A stretch of 64,000 nt of DNA. Source: Roseateles_E cavernae. Its GTDB lineage: Bacteria; Pseudomonadota; Gammaproteobacteria; Burkholderiales; Burkholderiaceae_C. The notes under the pieces are model-generated. The model was not told the origin of the DNA. It worked only from the letters and a program-made list of their open reading frames with translations, and did not search any database. The position numbers and the translations under genes were made by a program. Positions 41,950 to 49,933 of this stretch are shown one piece after another. Position 1 is the stretch's first letter, and every line of letters starts with the position of its first letter. The DNA lies in contig NZ_JBDPLH010000008.1 in assembly GCF_040187885.1 (NCBI RefSeq), positions 1 to 64,000 of the forward strand, given 5' to 3'.

Positions 41950-42353
41950 CGAAACAAATCCTTCAGCCTGCCGACTGGGCCGCGCCGCGCGGCTATGCCA
42001 ATGGTGTGGCCGCCACGGGCAAGCAGATCTTCGTTGCCGGCCAGATCGGCTGGAACGGCCAGTGCCAGTTCGAGAGCGACGACTTCATCGCCCAGGTGCG
42101 CCAGACCTTGCTGAACATCAAGGCCGTGCTGGCCGAGGCCGGGGCCGGTCCCGAGCACATCACCCGCATGACCTGGTATCTGCTGGACAAGCGCGAGTAC
42201 CTGGCGCGCGGCCGCGAGGTCGGCCAGGCCTACCGCGAGGTGTTGGGTCAGGAGTACGGGATCGCGATGAGCGCGGTGCAGGTGGCGGGCCTGATGGAGG
42301 ACCGTGCGAAGCTTGAAATCGAGGTGACAGCGGTGTTGCCTGCGCAGGGCTAG
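41946..42353 (+). CDS. RidA/YjgF-family enamine/imine deaminase
   Basis: 135 residues: 'GVAATGKQIFVAGQIGWNGQCQF', 'NIKAVLAEAGAGPEHITRMTWYLLDKREYL', 'GQEYGIAMSAVQVAGLMEDRAKLEIEVTAVLP'. The Arg of the RidA active centre is less clear: the usual 'nPaRt' motif reads 'AMSAVQVAGL', so it is not archetypal RidA and fits a divergent Rid subgroup. An enamine-hydrolysing role suits this pathway, where the ring-reduced product carries a 2-amino group on a C=C bond. That link is inference. Confidence 0.85.
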   Translation: MTKQILQPADWAAPRGYANGVAATGKQIFVAGQIGWNGQCQFESDDFIAQVRQTLLNIKAVLAEAGAGPEHITRMTWYLLDKREYLARGREVGQAYREVLGQEYGIAMSAVQVAGLMEDRAKLEIEVTAVLPAQG

Positions 42354-42393
42354 GATGAGCCCGAGTTTTTGTAGTATCTAAAGGAGACTGACC

Positions 42394-43569
42394 ATGGCCA
42401 AGGCCCAATTCCACTGGGACGACCCGCTCTTGCTGGAGCAGCAACTGACCGACGATGAGCGCGCGGTGCGCGACGCCGCCCGCGCCTATTGCCAGGACAG
42501 CCTGGCGCCGCGCGTGCTGGAGGCTTTCCGCCACGAGAAGACCGATGCCGGCATCTTCCGCGAGATGGGCGAGCTGGGTCTCCTGGGCCCGACCATTCCC
42601 GAGCAGTACGGCGGCGCCGGCCTGAACTATGTTTGCTACGGCCTGGTGGCCCGCGAGGTCGAGCGCGTCGACTCCGGCTACCGCTCGATGATGAGCGTGC
42701 AGAGCTCGCTGGTGATGGTGCCGATCAACGAGTTCGGCTCCGAGGCCACCAAGCAGAAATACCTGCCCAAGCTGGCCAGCGGCGAGTGGATCGGCTGCTT
42801 CGGCCTGACCGAACCGAACCATGGCTCGGACCCGGGCTCGATGATCACGCGGGCCAAGAAGGTCGACGGCGGCTATTCGCTCAGCGGCGCCAAGATGTGG
42901 ATCACCAACAGCCCGATCGCCGATGTCTTCGTCGTCTGGGCCAAGGACGACGGCGGCCAGATACGTGGCTTTGTGCTGGAGAAGGGCTGGAAGGGCCTGA
43001 GCGCGCCGGCCATACACGGCAAGGTGGGCCTGCGCGCCTCGATCACCGGCGAGATCGTGATGGACGAGGTGTTCTGCCCCGAGGAGAACGCCTTCCCCGA
43101 GGTGCGCGGCCTGAAGGGTCCGTTCACCTGCCTGAACAGCGCCCGCTACGGCATCGCCTGGGGCGCGCTCGGCGCCGCCGAGGACTGCTGGATGAAGGCC
43201 CGCCAGTACGTGCTGGACCGCAAGCAGTTCGGCAAGCCCCTGGCCGCGAACCAGTTGGTGCAGAAGAAGCTGGCCGATATGCAGACCGAGATCACCCTGG
43301 GCCTGCAGGGCTGCCTGCGCCTGGGCCGCATGAAGGACGAGGGCACGGCCGCCGTCGAGATCACCTCGATCATGAAGCGCAACAGCTGCGGCAAGGCCCT
43401 GGACATCGCCCGCGTCGCGCGCGACATGCTGGGCGGCAACGGCATCTCCGACGAGTTCGGCATCGCCCGCCATCTGGTCAATCTGGAAGTCGTCAACACC
43501 TACGAGGGCACGCATGACATCCATGCGCTGATACTGGGGCGGGCGATGACGGGAATTGCGGCGTTCTGA
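42394..43569 (+). CDS. gcdH: Glutaryl-CoA dehydrogenase
   Basis: 391 residues with glutaryl-CoA dehydrogenase features: 'MMSVQSSLVMVPINEFGSEATKQKYLPKLASGEWIGCFGLTEPNHGSDPGSM', 'ARYGIAWGALGAAEDCWMKARQYVLDRKQFGKPLAANQL', and catalytic Glu in 'VVNTYEGTHDIHALILGRA'. The Arg-rich substrate site segment 'ERVDSGYRSMMSVQSS' is the usual one. It oxidatively decarboxylates glutaryl-CoA to crotonyl-CoA. AAAGGAG precedes it (42380-42386). Its place closes the anthranilate operon and implies a glutaryl-CoA end product, although GcdH also serves lysine catabolism. Confidence 0.96.
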   Translation: MAKAQFHWDDPLLLEQQLTDDERAVRDAARAYCQDSLAPRVLEAFRHEKTDAGIFREMGELGLLGPTIPEQYGGAGLNYVCYGLVAREVERVDSGYRSMMSVQSSLVMVPINEFGSEATKQKYLPKLASGEWIGCFGLTEPNHGSDPGSMITRAKKVDGGYSLSGAKMWITNSPIADVFVVWAKDDGGQIRGFVLEKGWKGLSAPAIHGKVGLRASITGEIVMDEVFCPEENAFPEVRGLKGPFTCLNSARYGIAWGALGAAEDCWMKARQYVLDRKQFGKPLAANQLVQKKLADMQTEITLGLQGCLRLGRMKDEGTAAVEITSIMKRNSCGKALDIARVARDMLGGNGISDEFGIARHLVNLEVVNTYEGTHDIHALILGRAMTGIAAF

Positions 43570-43591
43570 GGAGACGAGGCTTGTTGCTTGA

Positions 43592-43625
43592 GGGCTGGGC
43601 CTTGTCTGCGGAAAGGGCCCAGTCC
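43592..43625. terminator. Hairpin between convergent gcdH and peptidase genes
   Basis: GGGCTGGGCC (43592-43601) pairs with GGCCCAGTCC (43616-43625) with one G-T pair, in the 59-bp convergent gap. No strong U-run on either strand, so it is a weak terminator candidate at best. Confidence 0.4.
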
Positions 43626-43628
43626 TGA

Positions 43629-44285
43629 CTAGTTCATCGCTGCGGCCGCGCCGCTGGTCTCCGCCGCGTTCAGGTCCGCCCGCCGCGCACCGGTGAACCG
43701 CTTGGCCCAGTAGGCCTCGCGCATGTCTTCCACCCGCACCTTGGAGCCCGAGCGCGGCGCGTGGATGAACTTGCCTTCGCCGACATAGATGCCGACATGG
43801 GAGAAGGTGCGGCGCATGGTGTTGAAGAACACCAGGTCGCCGGGCTTGAGTTCGGTCTTCTTGACCGGGGCCAGGCTGGAGAGCTTGGCCTGCTCGTCGG
43901 CGCGGCGCGGCAGCACCAGGCCCACGCTCATCTCGAAGATGTGGCGGGTGAAACCGCTGCAATCAAACCCGCTTTCGGCCGAATTGCCGCCACGCTTGTA
44001 GGGCACGCCGAGAAAATTCATCGAGGCCAGCACCAGGTCCGAGGCCTTGTCGCGCACCTGGTCCAGCAGGCCGCCGCTCTCGACCGAGACCTGGCCCAGC
44101 AGGCCGCGCTCCTGCAGAAAGCGGCTGACGGCATCGCCCGCACCCATCGCTGCCGGCTGCGAGGCGGCCGGGGCCGGCGGCAAGACCTGGCCCTGGGCCG
44201 CAGCGACGGCCAGCAGCAGACCGCAGGCCGTCAAGAGGCGCTGCAACCGGGTGCTGTGAGGGAGGCGGCGGCTGGCGTCGAACAT
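43629..44285 (-). CDS. NlpC/P60 (C40) peptidoglycan endopeptidase
   Basis: 218 residues with an N-terminal signal or anchor ('RLLTACGLLLAVAAAQGQ'), a linker, and a C40 domain: Cys in 'SGFDCSGFTRHIF', first His in 'TFSHVGIYVGEGKFIH' and last His in 'FIHAPRSGSKV'. The set Cys-His-His is complete. It cuts the D-glutamyl-diaminopimelate bond in stem peptides, in the periplasm. It converges with gcdH and diverges from the CoA-ligase gene. Confidence 0.92.
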   Translation of the reverse strand: MFDASRRLPHSTRLQRLLTACGLLLAVAAAQGQVLPPAPAASQPAAMGAGDAVSRFLQERGLLGQVSVESGGLLDQVRDKASDLVLASMNFLGVPYKRGGNSAESGFDCSGFTRHIFEMSVGLVLPRRADEQAKLSSLAPVKKTELKPGDLVFFNTMRRTFSHVGIYVGEGKFIHAPRSGSKVRVEDMREAYWAKRFTGARRADLNAAETSGAAAAMN

Positions 44286-44555
44286 GGGTGTCGGCGCGCA
44301 GCTTATGGGGGGGCTGTCGAAGGTGTCAAGCGAGAAGGGCGGCGCTCACGGGTAAGCCCGGGGGCGCCTCAGGGCAAAGTCGGTACTAACCCGGATTGGA
44401 CCACAGCTCTGCTGGCAATCCCCCTGTGCAAGGGCTTGCGCTGGCGCAAGCATTGGTAACTTGTGCATTATTTGTGAGCAAAGTCGCGCACCAGGGTCAG
44501 TCTGCCGTCAGTCCGGTTTTCTGAAATGCCCGGGCACAAGACACAGGAGACATCC

Positions 44556-46436
44556 ATGCCCGCGCCCAGCTATGCCGAATTCCATGCCCGTTCCCTGCAT
44601 GATCGTGAGGGCTTCTGGGCCGAGCAGGCCGCGCTGATCGAGTGGCACAAGCCCTTTGATCAGGTGTGCGATCTGCGCCATCCGCCGTTCGCGCGCTGGT
44701 TCGTCGGTGGCCGCACCAATCTATGCCACAACGCGGTGGACCGTCATGCGCGCTCGCGTCCCGAGGCCAACGCGCTGATCTGGGTCTCGACCGAGGTGGA
44801 CGAGGAGCGGGTCTACAGCTTCGCGGCGCTGCAGCGCGAGGTCGAGCGCATGGCGGCGATGCTGCTGGCCCAGGGTGTGAGCCAGGGCGACCGGGTGCTG
44901 ATCTATATGCCGATGATTCCGGAGGCGGCGTTCGCGATGCTGGCCTGCGCCCGCATCGGCGCGATCCACTCGGTGGTGTTCGGCGGCTTCGCCAGCGTCT
45001 CGCTGGCCAGCCGCATCGATGACGCGGCGCCGAAGCTGATCGTCAGCGCCGATGCCGGCAGCCGCGCCGGCAAGCTGCTGCCCTACAAGCCGCTGCTGGA
45101 CGAGGCGATCCGGCTGGCGGCACACAAGCCCGCGCATGTGCTGCTGGTCGACCGGGGTCTGGCAGCGATGGAGCGGGTGCCGGGCCGCGACCTGGACTAT
45201 GCGGCGCTGCGCCAGCAGCATCTCGAGGCCCGGGTGCCCTGCGCCTGGCTCGATGCCGAGCATCCCAGCTACACGCTCTACACCAGCGGCACGACCGGCA
45301 AGCCCAAAGGCGTGCAGCGCGATACCGGCGGCTACGCGGTGGCGCTGGCGGCCAGCATGAAGCACATCTTCTGCGGCCAGCCGGGCGAGACCTACTTTTC
45401 GACCAGCGATATCGGCTGGGTGGTGGGCCACAGCTACATCATCTACGGGCCGCTGCTGGCCGGCATGGCGACCCTCATGTACGAGGGCCTGCCGATACGA
45501 CCCGATGCCGGGATCTGGTGGCAGTTGGTCGAAAAGTACAAGGTCGCGGTGATGTTCAGCGCGCCGACCGCGGTGCGGGTGCTGAAGAAGCAGGATCCGG
45601 CCCATCTGTCCCGTCACGACCTGAGCTCGCTGCGCGCGCTGTTCCTGGCCGGCGAACCGCTGGACGAGCCGACCGGGCGCTGGATTGCCGAGTCACTGGG
45701 CCGCCCGGTGATCGACAACTACTGGCAGACCGAGACCGGCTGGCCGATCCTGAGCGTTGCGCACGGCATCGAGGCCACGCCGACCCGCTTCGGCTCGCCG
45801 GGGCTGGCGATGTATGGCTACGACGTGCAGCTGCTGGATGAGCACAGCGGCGCGCCGCTGACCGCGCCGAACCAGAAGGGCGTGCTTGCCCTGGGCTATC
45901 CGCTGCCGCCCGGCTGCCTGCAGACGATCTGGGGCGACGATGCGCGCTACCAGAAGACCTACTGGTCCGGCATTCCCGGCCAGCAGGTCTACTCGACCTT
46001 CGACTGGGCGCTGCGCGATGCCGACGGCTACTACTTCATCCTCGGCCGCACCGACGACGTGATCAACGTCGCCGGCCATCGCCTGGGCACGCGCGAGATC
46101 GAGGAGAGCATTGCCAGCCATGCCAATGTGGCCGAGGTCGCGGTGGTGGGCGTGGCCGATGCGCTCAAGGGCCAGGTCGCGATGGCTTTTGTGGTGTTGA
46201 AGGATGCGGCCGTCGATGCGCTGCGGGAGGAGGGCGAGATCATGCGCCGGGTGGACGAGCAGCTCGGCGCGGTGGCGCGGCCGGCGCGGGTGCGCTTTGT
46301 CACGGCCCTGCCCAAGACCCGCTCGGGCAAGCTGCTGCGCCGCGCGATCCAGGCGGTCTGCGAGCGGCGCGATCCGGGCGATCTGACGACGATCGAGGAT
46401 CCCGCCGCGCTGCAGCAGATCCGCGAGCTGTTCTGA
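44556..46436 (+). CDS. prpE: Propionate-CoA ligase / acetyl-CoA synthetase family
   Basis: 626 residues from ATG 44556 (AGGAGA 6 bp upstream; an earlier in-frame ATG at 44526 lacks one). Motifs: ATP loop 'YTLYTSGTTGKPKGVQRDTGG', 'YWQTETGWPI', 'GRTDDVINVAGHRLGTREIEE' and catalytic Lys in 'LPKTRSGKLLRR'. The 'RDTGG' and 'ADAGSRAGK' segments are typical of propionyl-CoA synthetases (PrpE) rather than AcsA. It activates propionate, or acetate, with ATP and CoA. Confidence 0.92.
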   Translation: MPAPSYAEFHARSLHDREGFWAEQAALIEWHKPFDQVCDLRHPPFARWFVGGRTNLCHNAVDRHARSRPEANALIWVSTEVDEERVYSFAALQREVERMAAMLLAQGVSQGDRVLIYMPMIPEAAFAMLACARIGAIHSVVFGGFASVSLASRIDDAAPKLIVSADAGSRAGKLLPYKPLLDEAIRLAAHKPAHVLLVDRGLAAMERVPGRDLDYAALRQQHLEARVPCAWLDAEHPSYTLYTSGTTGKPKGVQRDTGGYAVALAASMKHIFCGQPGETYFSTSDIGWVVGHSYIIYGPLLAGMATLMYEGLPIRPDAGIWWQLVEKYKVAVMFSAPTAVRVLKKQDPAHLSRHDLSSLRALFLAGEPLDEPTGRWIAESLGRPVIDNYWQTETGWPILSVAHGIEATPTRFGSPGLAMYGYDVQLLDEHSGAPLTAPNQKGVLALGYPLPPGCLQTIWGDDARYQKTYWSGIPGQQVYSTFDWALRDADGYYFILGRTDDVINVAGHRLGTREIEESIASHANVAEVAVVGVADALKGQVAMAFVVLKDAAVDALREEGEIMRRVDEQLGAVARPARVRFVTALPKTRSGKLLRRAIQAVCERRDPGDLTTIEDPAALQQIRELF

Positions 46437-46552
46437 ATCGGTCACTGGTCCCTCCGACATCGTGCTTCATCGCATCGCCGCCTCGCCGGGCGGCCGAGGC
46501 GGCACAATCCGCGCGCGCCGCCATCGCGGCCACAGTCAATGGAGATGACCGC

Positions 46553-48538
46553 ATGAAGCTTCACAAGACCTGCTTGCTGGCCGCCGGCCTGCTGGCCCTG
46601 AGCGCCTCGGCGCAGACCCCTCAGGCCACGGGCCTGCCCGGCCCGGCCTTCCCGCAGTACAAGAACGCCGCCCAGATCAAGACGGCCTGCGACAAGGGCC
46701 TGAGCGCGGCCCGCCAGCGCCTGTCCGGCCTGGAACGCCGCAAGGTCGATGCCGGCTGGCTGGCCGCCTACGATGATTTCTATGCCTTCATCGAGGACAC
46801 CCAGTACCCGATCGAATTCGTGCTCAACGTCCACCCCGACAAGCCGGTGCGCGAGGCCGCGCAGGCCTGCTCGCTGCGCTGGGCCGATTTCACCTCCAGC
46901 TACGGCCAGAACGAGAAGATCTACCGGGCCTTGAAGTCCGCGCCCGCCGCCGATGCGATCGACCGCGAGCTGGTGCGGGTGGGCCTGGGCGGCTTCGAGG
47001 ACGGCGGCGTGGCCCTGCCGCCCGCACAGCGCAAGCGCGCCAAGCAGATCCTCGACAAGCTCAGTGAGCTGAACCAGAACTTCGAGAAGAACATCCGCGA
47101 TGCCGGCGTCAAGGTGGCGTTCACCGAGGCCGAGCTGAAGGGCGTGCCCGAGGGCGTGTGGAAGAGCGCGCCGCGCGATGCCGAGGGCCGCATCGTGCTG
47201 GGTGTCGACTACCCGAGCTATGGCCCGGTGCTGCAGAGCGCCGACAGCGGCGCGGCGCGCGAGCGCATGTGGCGGGCCAAGACCAATGAGGGCGGGGCGG
47301 CCAATCTGAAGCTGCTGGCCGAGATCATCCAGGCGCGGCACGAGTACGCCAAGCTGTTCGGCTTCACGAACTATGTGGACTTCAATCTGCGCCGCAAGAT
47401 GGCCAAGGACGCGGCCACCGCCTGGAAGTTCCTCGACGAGGTCAAGAGCACGGTGACCGAAGGCGAGCGCGCCGACCTGCTGGAGCTGCGCGCCGCCAAG
47501 GCCGAGCAGCTGGGCAGCGCACCCGAGGCGACCACGGTGCAGCGCTGGGACGCCAGCTACTACAGCGAGCGCATCCGCCAGCAGCGCTACAGCGTCGACC
47601 AGGAAGCCTTCCGCCAGTACTTCCCGCCGCAGGAGAGCCTGCTGTTCACGATGCGCATCGTCGAGAAGATGATGGGCGTGCGCTACACGCCGGTGAAGGC
47701 TCAGCTCTGGCACCCCGAGGTGCAGGCCTTTGCGGTCAGCGATGCGACCACTGGCAAGGCCCTGGCGACCATGTATGTGGACCTCTACCCGCGCGAGGGC
47801 AAGTACAACCATGCGGCGGTCTGGCCGCTGCGCTCCAGCGCGACCCGCCTGGGCCGCACGCCGACCGCTGCCCTGGTGGTCAATTTCGATCGCAAGGGCC
47901 TGACCCTGGACGAGGTCGAGACCCTGCTGCACGAGCTGGGCCATGCGGTGCACAACAACCTGTCGCAGACCCGCTATGCCAGCCAGGGCGGCACCTCGGT
48001 GATGCATGACTTCGTCGAGGCACCCTCGCAGATGCTGGAAGACTGGGTCTATGACAAGCAGGTGCTGAAGCTGATGGCCGAGGTCTGCGCGAGCTGCAAG
48101 CCGGTGCCGGACGCGCTGGTCGACAAGGCCCAGGCCGCCAAGGACTTCGCCAAGGGCTCGCAGTACGGCCGCCAGCATCTGTATGCCGGCTACGACCTGG
48201 CCCTGCACGGCCCGGACGTGCCCGAGCCGATGGCGCTGTGGGCCAAGATGGAAGGCGCGACGCCGCTGGGCCATGTGGCGGGCACGATGTTCCCGGCCGG
48301 CTTCGGCCATGTGGCCGGCGGCTACGGCGCGGGCTACTACGGCTATCTTTGGAGCCTGGTGCTGGCGATGGATCTGCGCACCGAGTTCAAGGCCGACAAG
48401 CTCAGCCCCGAGACCGGCCGTCGCTACCGCGACATCGTGCTGGGCAATGGCGGCCAGAAGCCCGCGCCGGAGCTGGTGCATGAGTTCCTGAAGCGCGAGC
48501 CCAACGCCAAGGCCTTCTTCGACTATCTGCGCAAGTAA
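46553..48538 (+). CDS. Exported M3-family oligopeptidase
   Basis: 661 residues with a cleavable signal peptide ('MKLHKTCLLAAGLLALSASA-QTPQ') and an M3 thimet-oligopeptidase domain: zinc site HELGHAVH (from His460, HExxH form HELGH), the third ligand in 'SVMHDFVEAPSQMLEDWV', and 'GYGAGYYGYLWS' near the end. Family members such as Dcp and OpdA cut short peptides in the cytosol. Here the signal peptide predicts a periplasmic enzyme, a known variant in proteobacteria. The ATG is preceded by GGAG (46541-46544). Confidence 0.93.
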   Translation: MKLHKTCLLAAGLLALSASAQTPQATGLPGPAFPQYKNAAQIKTACDKGLSAARQRLSGLERRKVDAGWLAAYDDFYAFIEDTQYPIEFVLNVHPDKPVREAAQACSLRWADFTSSYGQNEKIYRALKSAPAADAIDRELVRVGLGGFEDGGVALPPAQRKRAKQILDKLSELNQNFEKNIRDAGVKVAFTEAELKGVPEGVWKSAPRDAEGRIVLGVDYPSYGPVLQSADSGAARERMWRAKTNEGGAANLKLLAEIIQARHEYAKLFGFTNYVDFNLRRKMAKDAATAWKFLDEVKSTVTEGERADLLELRAAKAEQLGSAPEATTVQRWDASYYSERIRQQRYSVDQEAFRQYFPPQESLLFTMRIVEKMMGVRYTPVKAQLWHPEVQAFAVSDATTGKALATMYVDLYPREGKYNHAAVWPLRSSATRLGRTPTAALVVNFDRKGLTLDEVETLLHELGHAVHNNLSQTRYASQGGTSVMHDFVEAPSQMLEDWVYDKQVLKLMAEVCASCKPVPDALVDKAQAAKDFAKGSQYGRQHLYAGYDLALHGPDVPEPMALWAKMEGATPLGHVAGTMFPAGFGHVAGGYGAGYYGYLWSLVLAMDLRTEFKADKLSPETGRRYRDIVLGNGGQKPAPELVHEFLKREPNAKAFFDYLRK

Positions 48539-48624
48539 GCCGGCCCGGTAACTGGCCGGTAATTCACCTCGCCCTACAAAGCAAGCGATGGCTCTCGTGG
48601 GAGAGCTCGCTTGGGGAGATGGTG

Positions 48625-49887
48625 ATGAGACTGCTTGTAAACAGGGCCCTCGGTCTGGGCCTCGCTCTGGGTTTGTGGGGCTGCGGCGGCGGCGACGGTG
48701 TTGATGAACCCATTGCCGCCGCGCCGACACCGGCGCCCGCTCCGGCGCCGACACCGACACCGACGCCGACGCCCACGCCGACGCCGACGCCCACGCCCAC
48801 GCCCACGCCCACGCCCACCGCCGCCCCCGCGATCAGTGCCGGCCTGGGCTATGGTCTGGTGCTGCGTGCCGATGGGGCGGTGCTGCTGCTGGGGCGCAGC
48901 ACGCTGCTGGACCGCATGCCCGGCACGGCCTTGGCGGGCAGCACGGCCCGGGTGATCAGCGGCATTGCAGCCAGCTCCATTGCCGCGGGCCGCCTGAGCT
49001 CGCTGGCGCTGGGCCGGGACGGCCTGCTGTATGGCTGGGGCGTCAGCAGCGGCGGCACGCTGGGCGGCGATGCGATCAATGCCAATGTGGATGCGCCGCG
49101 CGTGATGGCCGGTGTCGACGGCGTGGCGGCGGGCCTGCCCGTCAGCAACTACTCGCTGGCCCTGCGCAACGACGGCACGGTCTGGCATTGGCCGGGCGTG
49201 CTGCGTTATGCACCCGAATCGGTCGTGCCGCGCCAGATCGCCGGCTTCAGCGGCGTGCGCAAGCTGGTTGCCGGCATGACCGGTGGCGTCGACAGCAAGC
49301 AGTCGCCGCTGGCGATCAAGTCCGACGGCACGGTCTGGCGGCTGTCCTGGAGCACCGCGACGGTGATGGGGACGGGCGGCCCTGAGCAGGTCCACAGCGG
49401 CAGTGCCGAGCAACTGGCCGGCCTCGCCGATGTGGTCGATGTGTCATGCACCCAGCACTGCCTGGCGCTGCTGAGCAACGGCCGGGTGATGGCCTGGGGG
49501 CGCAATGTCGAAGGGCAGCTGGGCAAGGGCAGCAGCGGCGACTTCGTGCCGGTGACAGTGCCGGCCCTGGTGCCAGGTCTTGACGGCGTGCGCGCGATCG
49601 GTGCCAGCCGCAATGCCTCGGTGGCTGTCGGCAGCGACGGACGCCTCTGGGCCTGGGGCGGCAGTGCCTACAGCGGCCTGGGCAGTGGCGGGCCGGTCGC
49701 CTCGCCGACCCTGCTCGCCGGTCTCGCGGCAGCGGTCGATGTCTCCTGCGACGACGGCCTGTGCCTGCTGCGCCTGGGCGACGGCACGGTCTGGGGCTGG
49801 GGCGGCAATGGCAACGGCGAACTGGGCGACGGCAGCACGCTGGAGCGCCTCACGCCGGTGCAGGCCTCGGGCTTGTCCTTGAACTGA
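48625..49887 (+). CDS. RCC1-repeat lipoprotein with Pro-Thr linker
   Basis: 420 residues from ATG 48625, 6 bp after GGGGAG; an ATG at 48619 abuts the ribosome site and is unlikely. A signal peptide ends in LWGC-GGG, a probable lipobox with Cys20. A Pro/Ala/Thr linker (about 33-65) contains 11 Pro-Thr units. The rest consists of repeats of about 50 residues with 'ISAGLGYGLVLRADG', 'SLALRNDGTVWHW', 'LALLSNGRVMAWGRNVEGQLG', 'SVAVGSDGRLWAWGGSAYSGLG', typical of an RCC1 beta-propeller. It is probably surface or periplasm-facing; ligand is unknown. Confidence 0.88.
   Translation: MRLLVNRALGLGLALGLWGCGGGDGVDEPIAAAPTPAPAPAPTPTPTPTPTPTPTPTPTPTPTPTAAPAISAGLGYGLVLRADGAVLLLGRSTLLDRMPGTALAGSTARVISGIAASSIAAGRLSSLALGRDGLLYGWGVSSGGTLGGDAINANVDAPRVMAGVDGVAAGLPVSNYSLALRNDGTVWHWPGVLRYAPESVVPRQIAGFSGVRKLVAGMTGGVDSKQSPLAIKSDGTVWRLSWSTATVMGTGGPEQVHSGSAEQLAGLADVVDVSCTQHCLALLSNGRVMAWGRNVEGQLGKGSSGDFVPVTVPALVPGLDGVRAIGASRNASVAVGSDGRLWAWGGSAYSGLGSGGPVASPTLLAGLAAAVDVSCDDGLCLLRLGDGTVWGWGGNGNGELGDGSTLERLTPVQASGLSLN
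48748..48813 (+). repeat. Hexanucleotide tandem repeat encoding (Pro-Thr)11
   Basis: Eleven 6-bp units of the form CC(G/C)-AC(A/G/C), in frame. Unit gain or loss would change linker length by two residues without a frameshift. Third-position variation between units lowers slippage compared with a pure repeat. Confidence 0.95.
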
Positions 49888-49933
49888 GGCCTGGGTTGTA
49901 ATGCCGGCTGTCTTGGCGGCCAGGGAGAGCAGC

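Noticed and set aside
41946..42353. Calling the RidA-family gene ridA outright
   Set aside because: The characteristic Arg motif of archetypal RidA is not clear, so a divergent Rid subgroup is more accurate.
48748..48813. Tandem repeat considered as CRISPR or other array
   Set aside because: Units are 6 bp with no spacers and encode Pro-Thr in frame.
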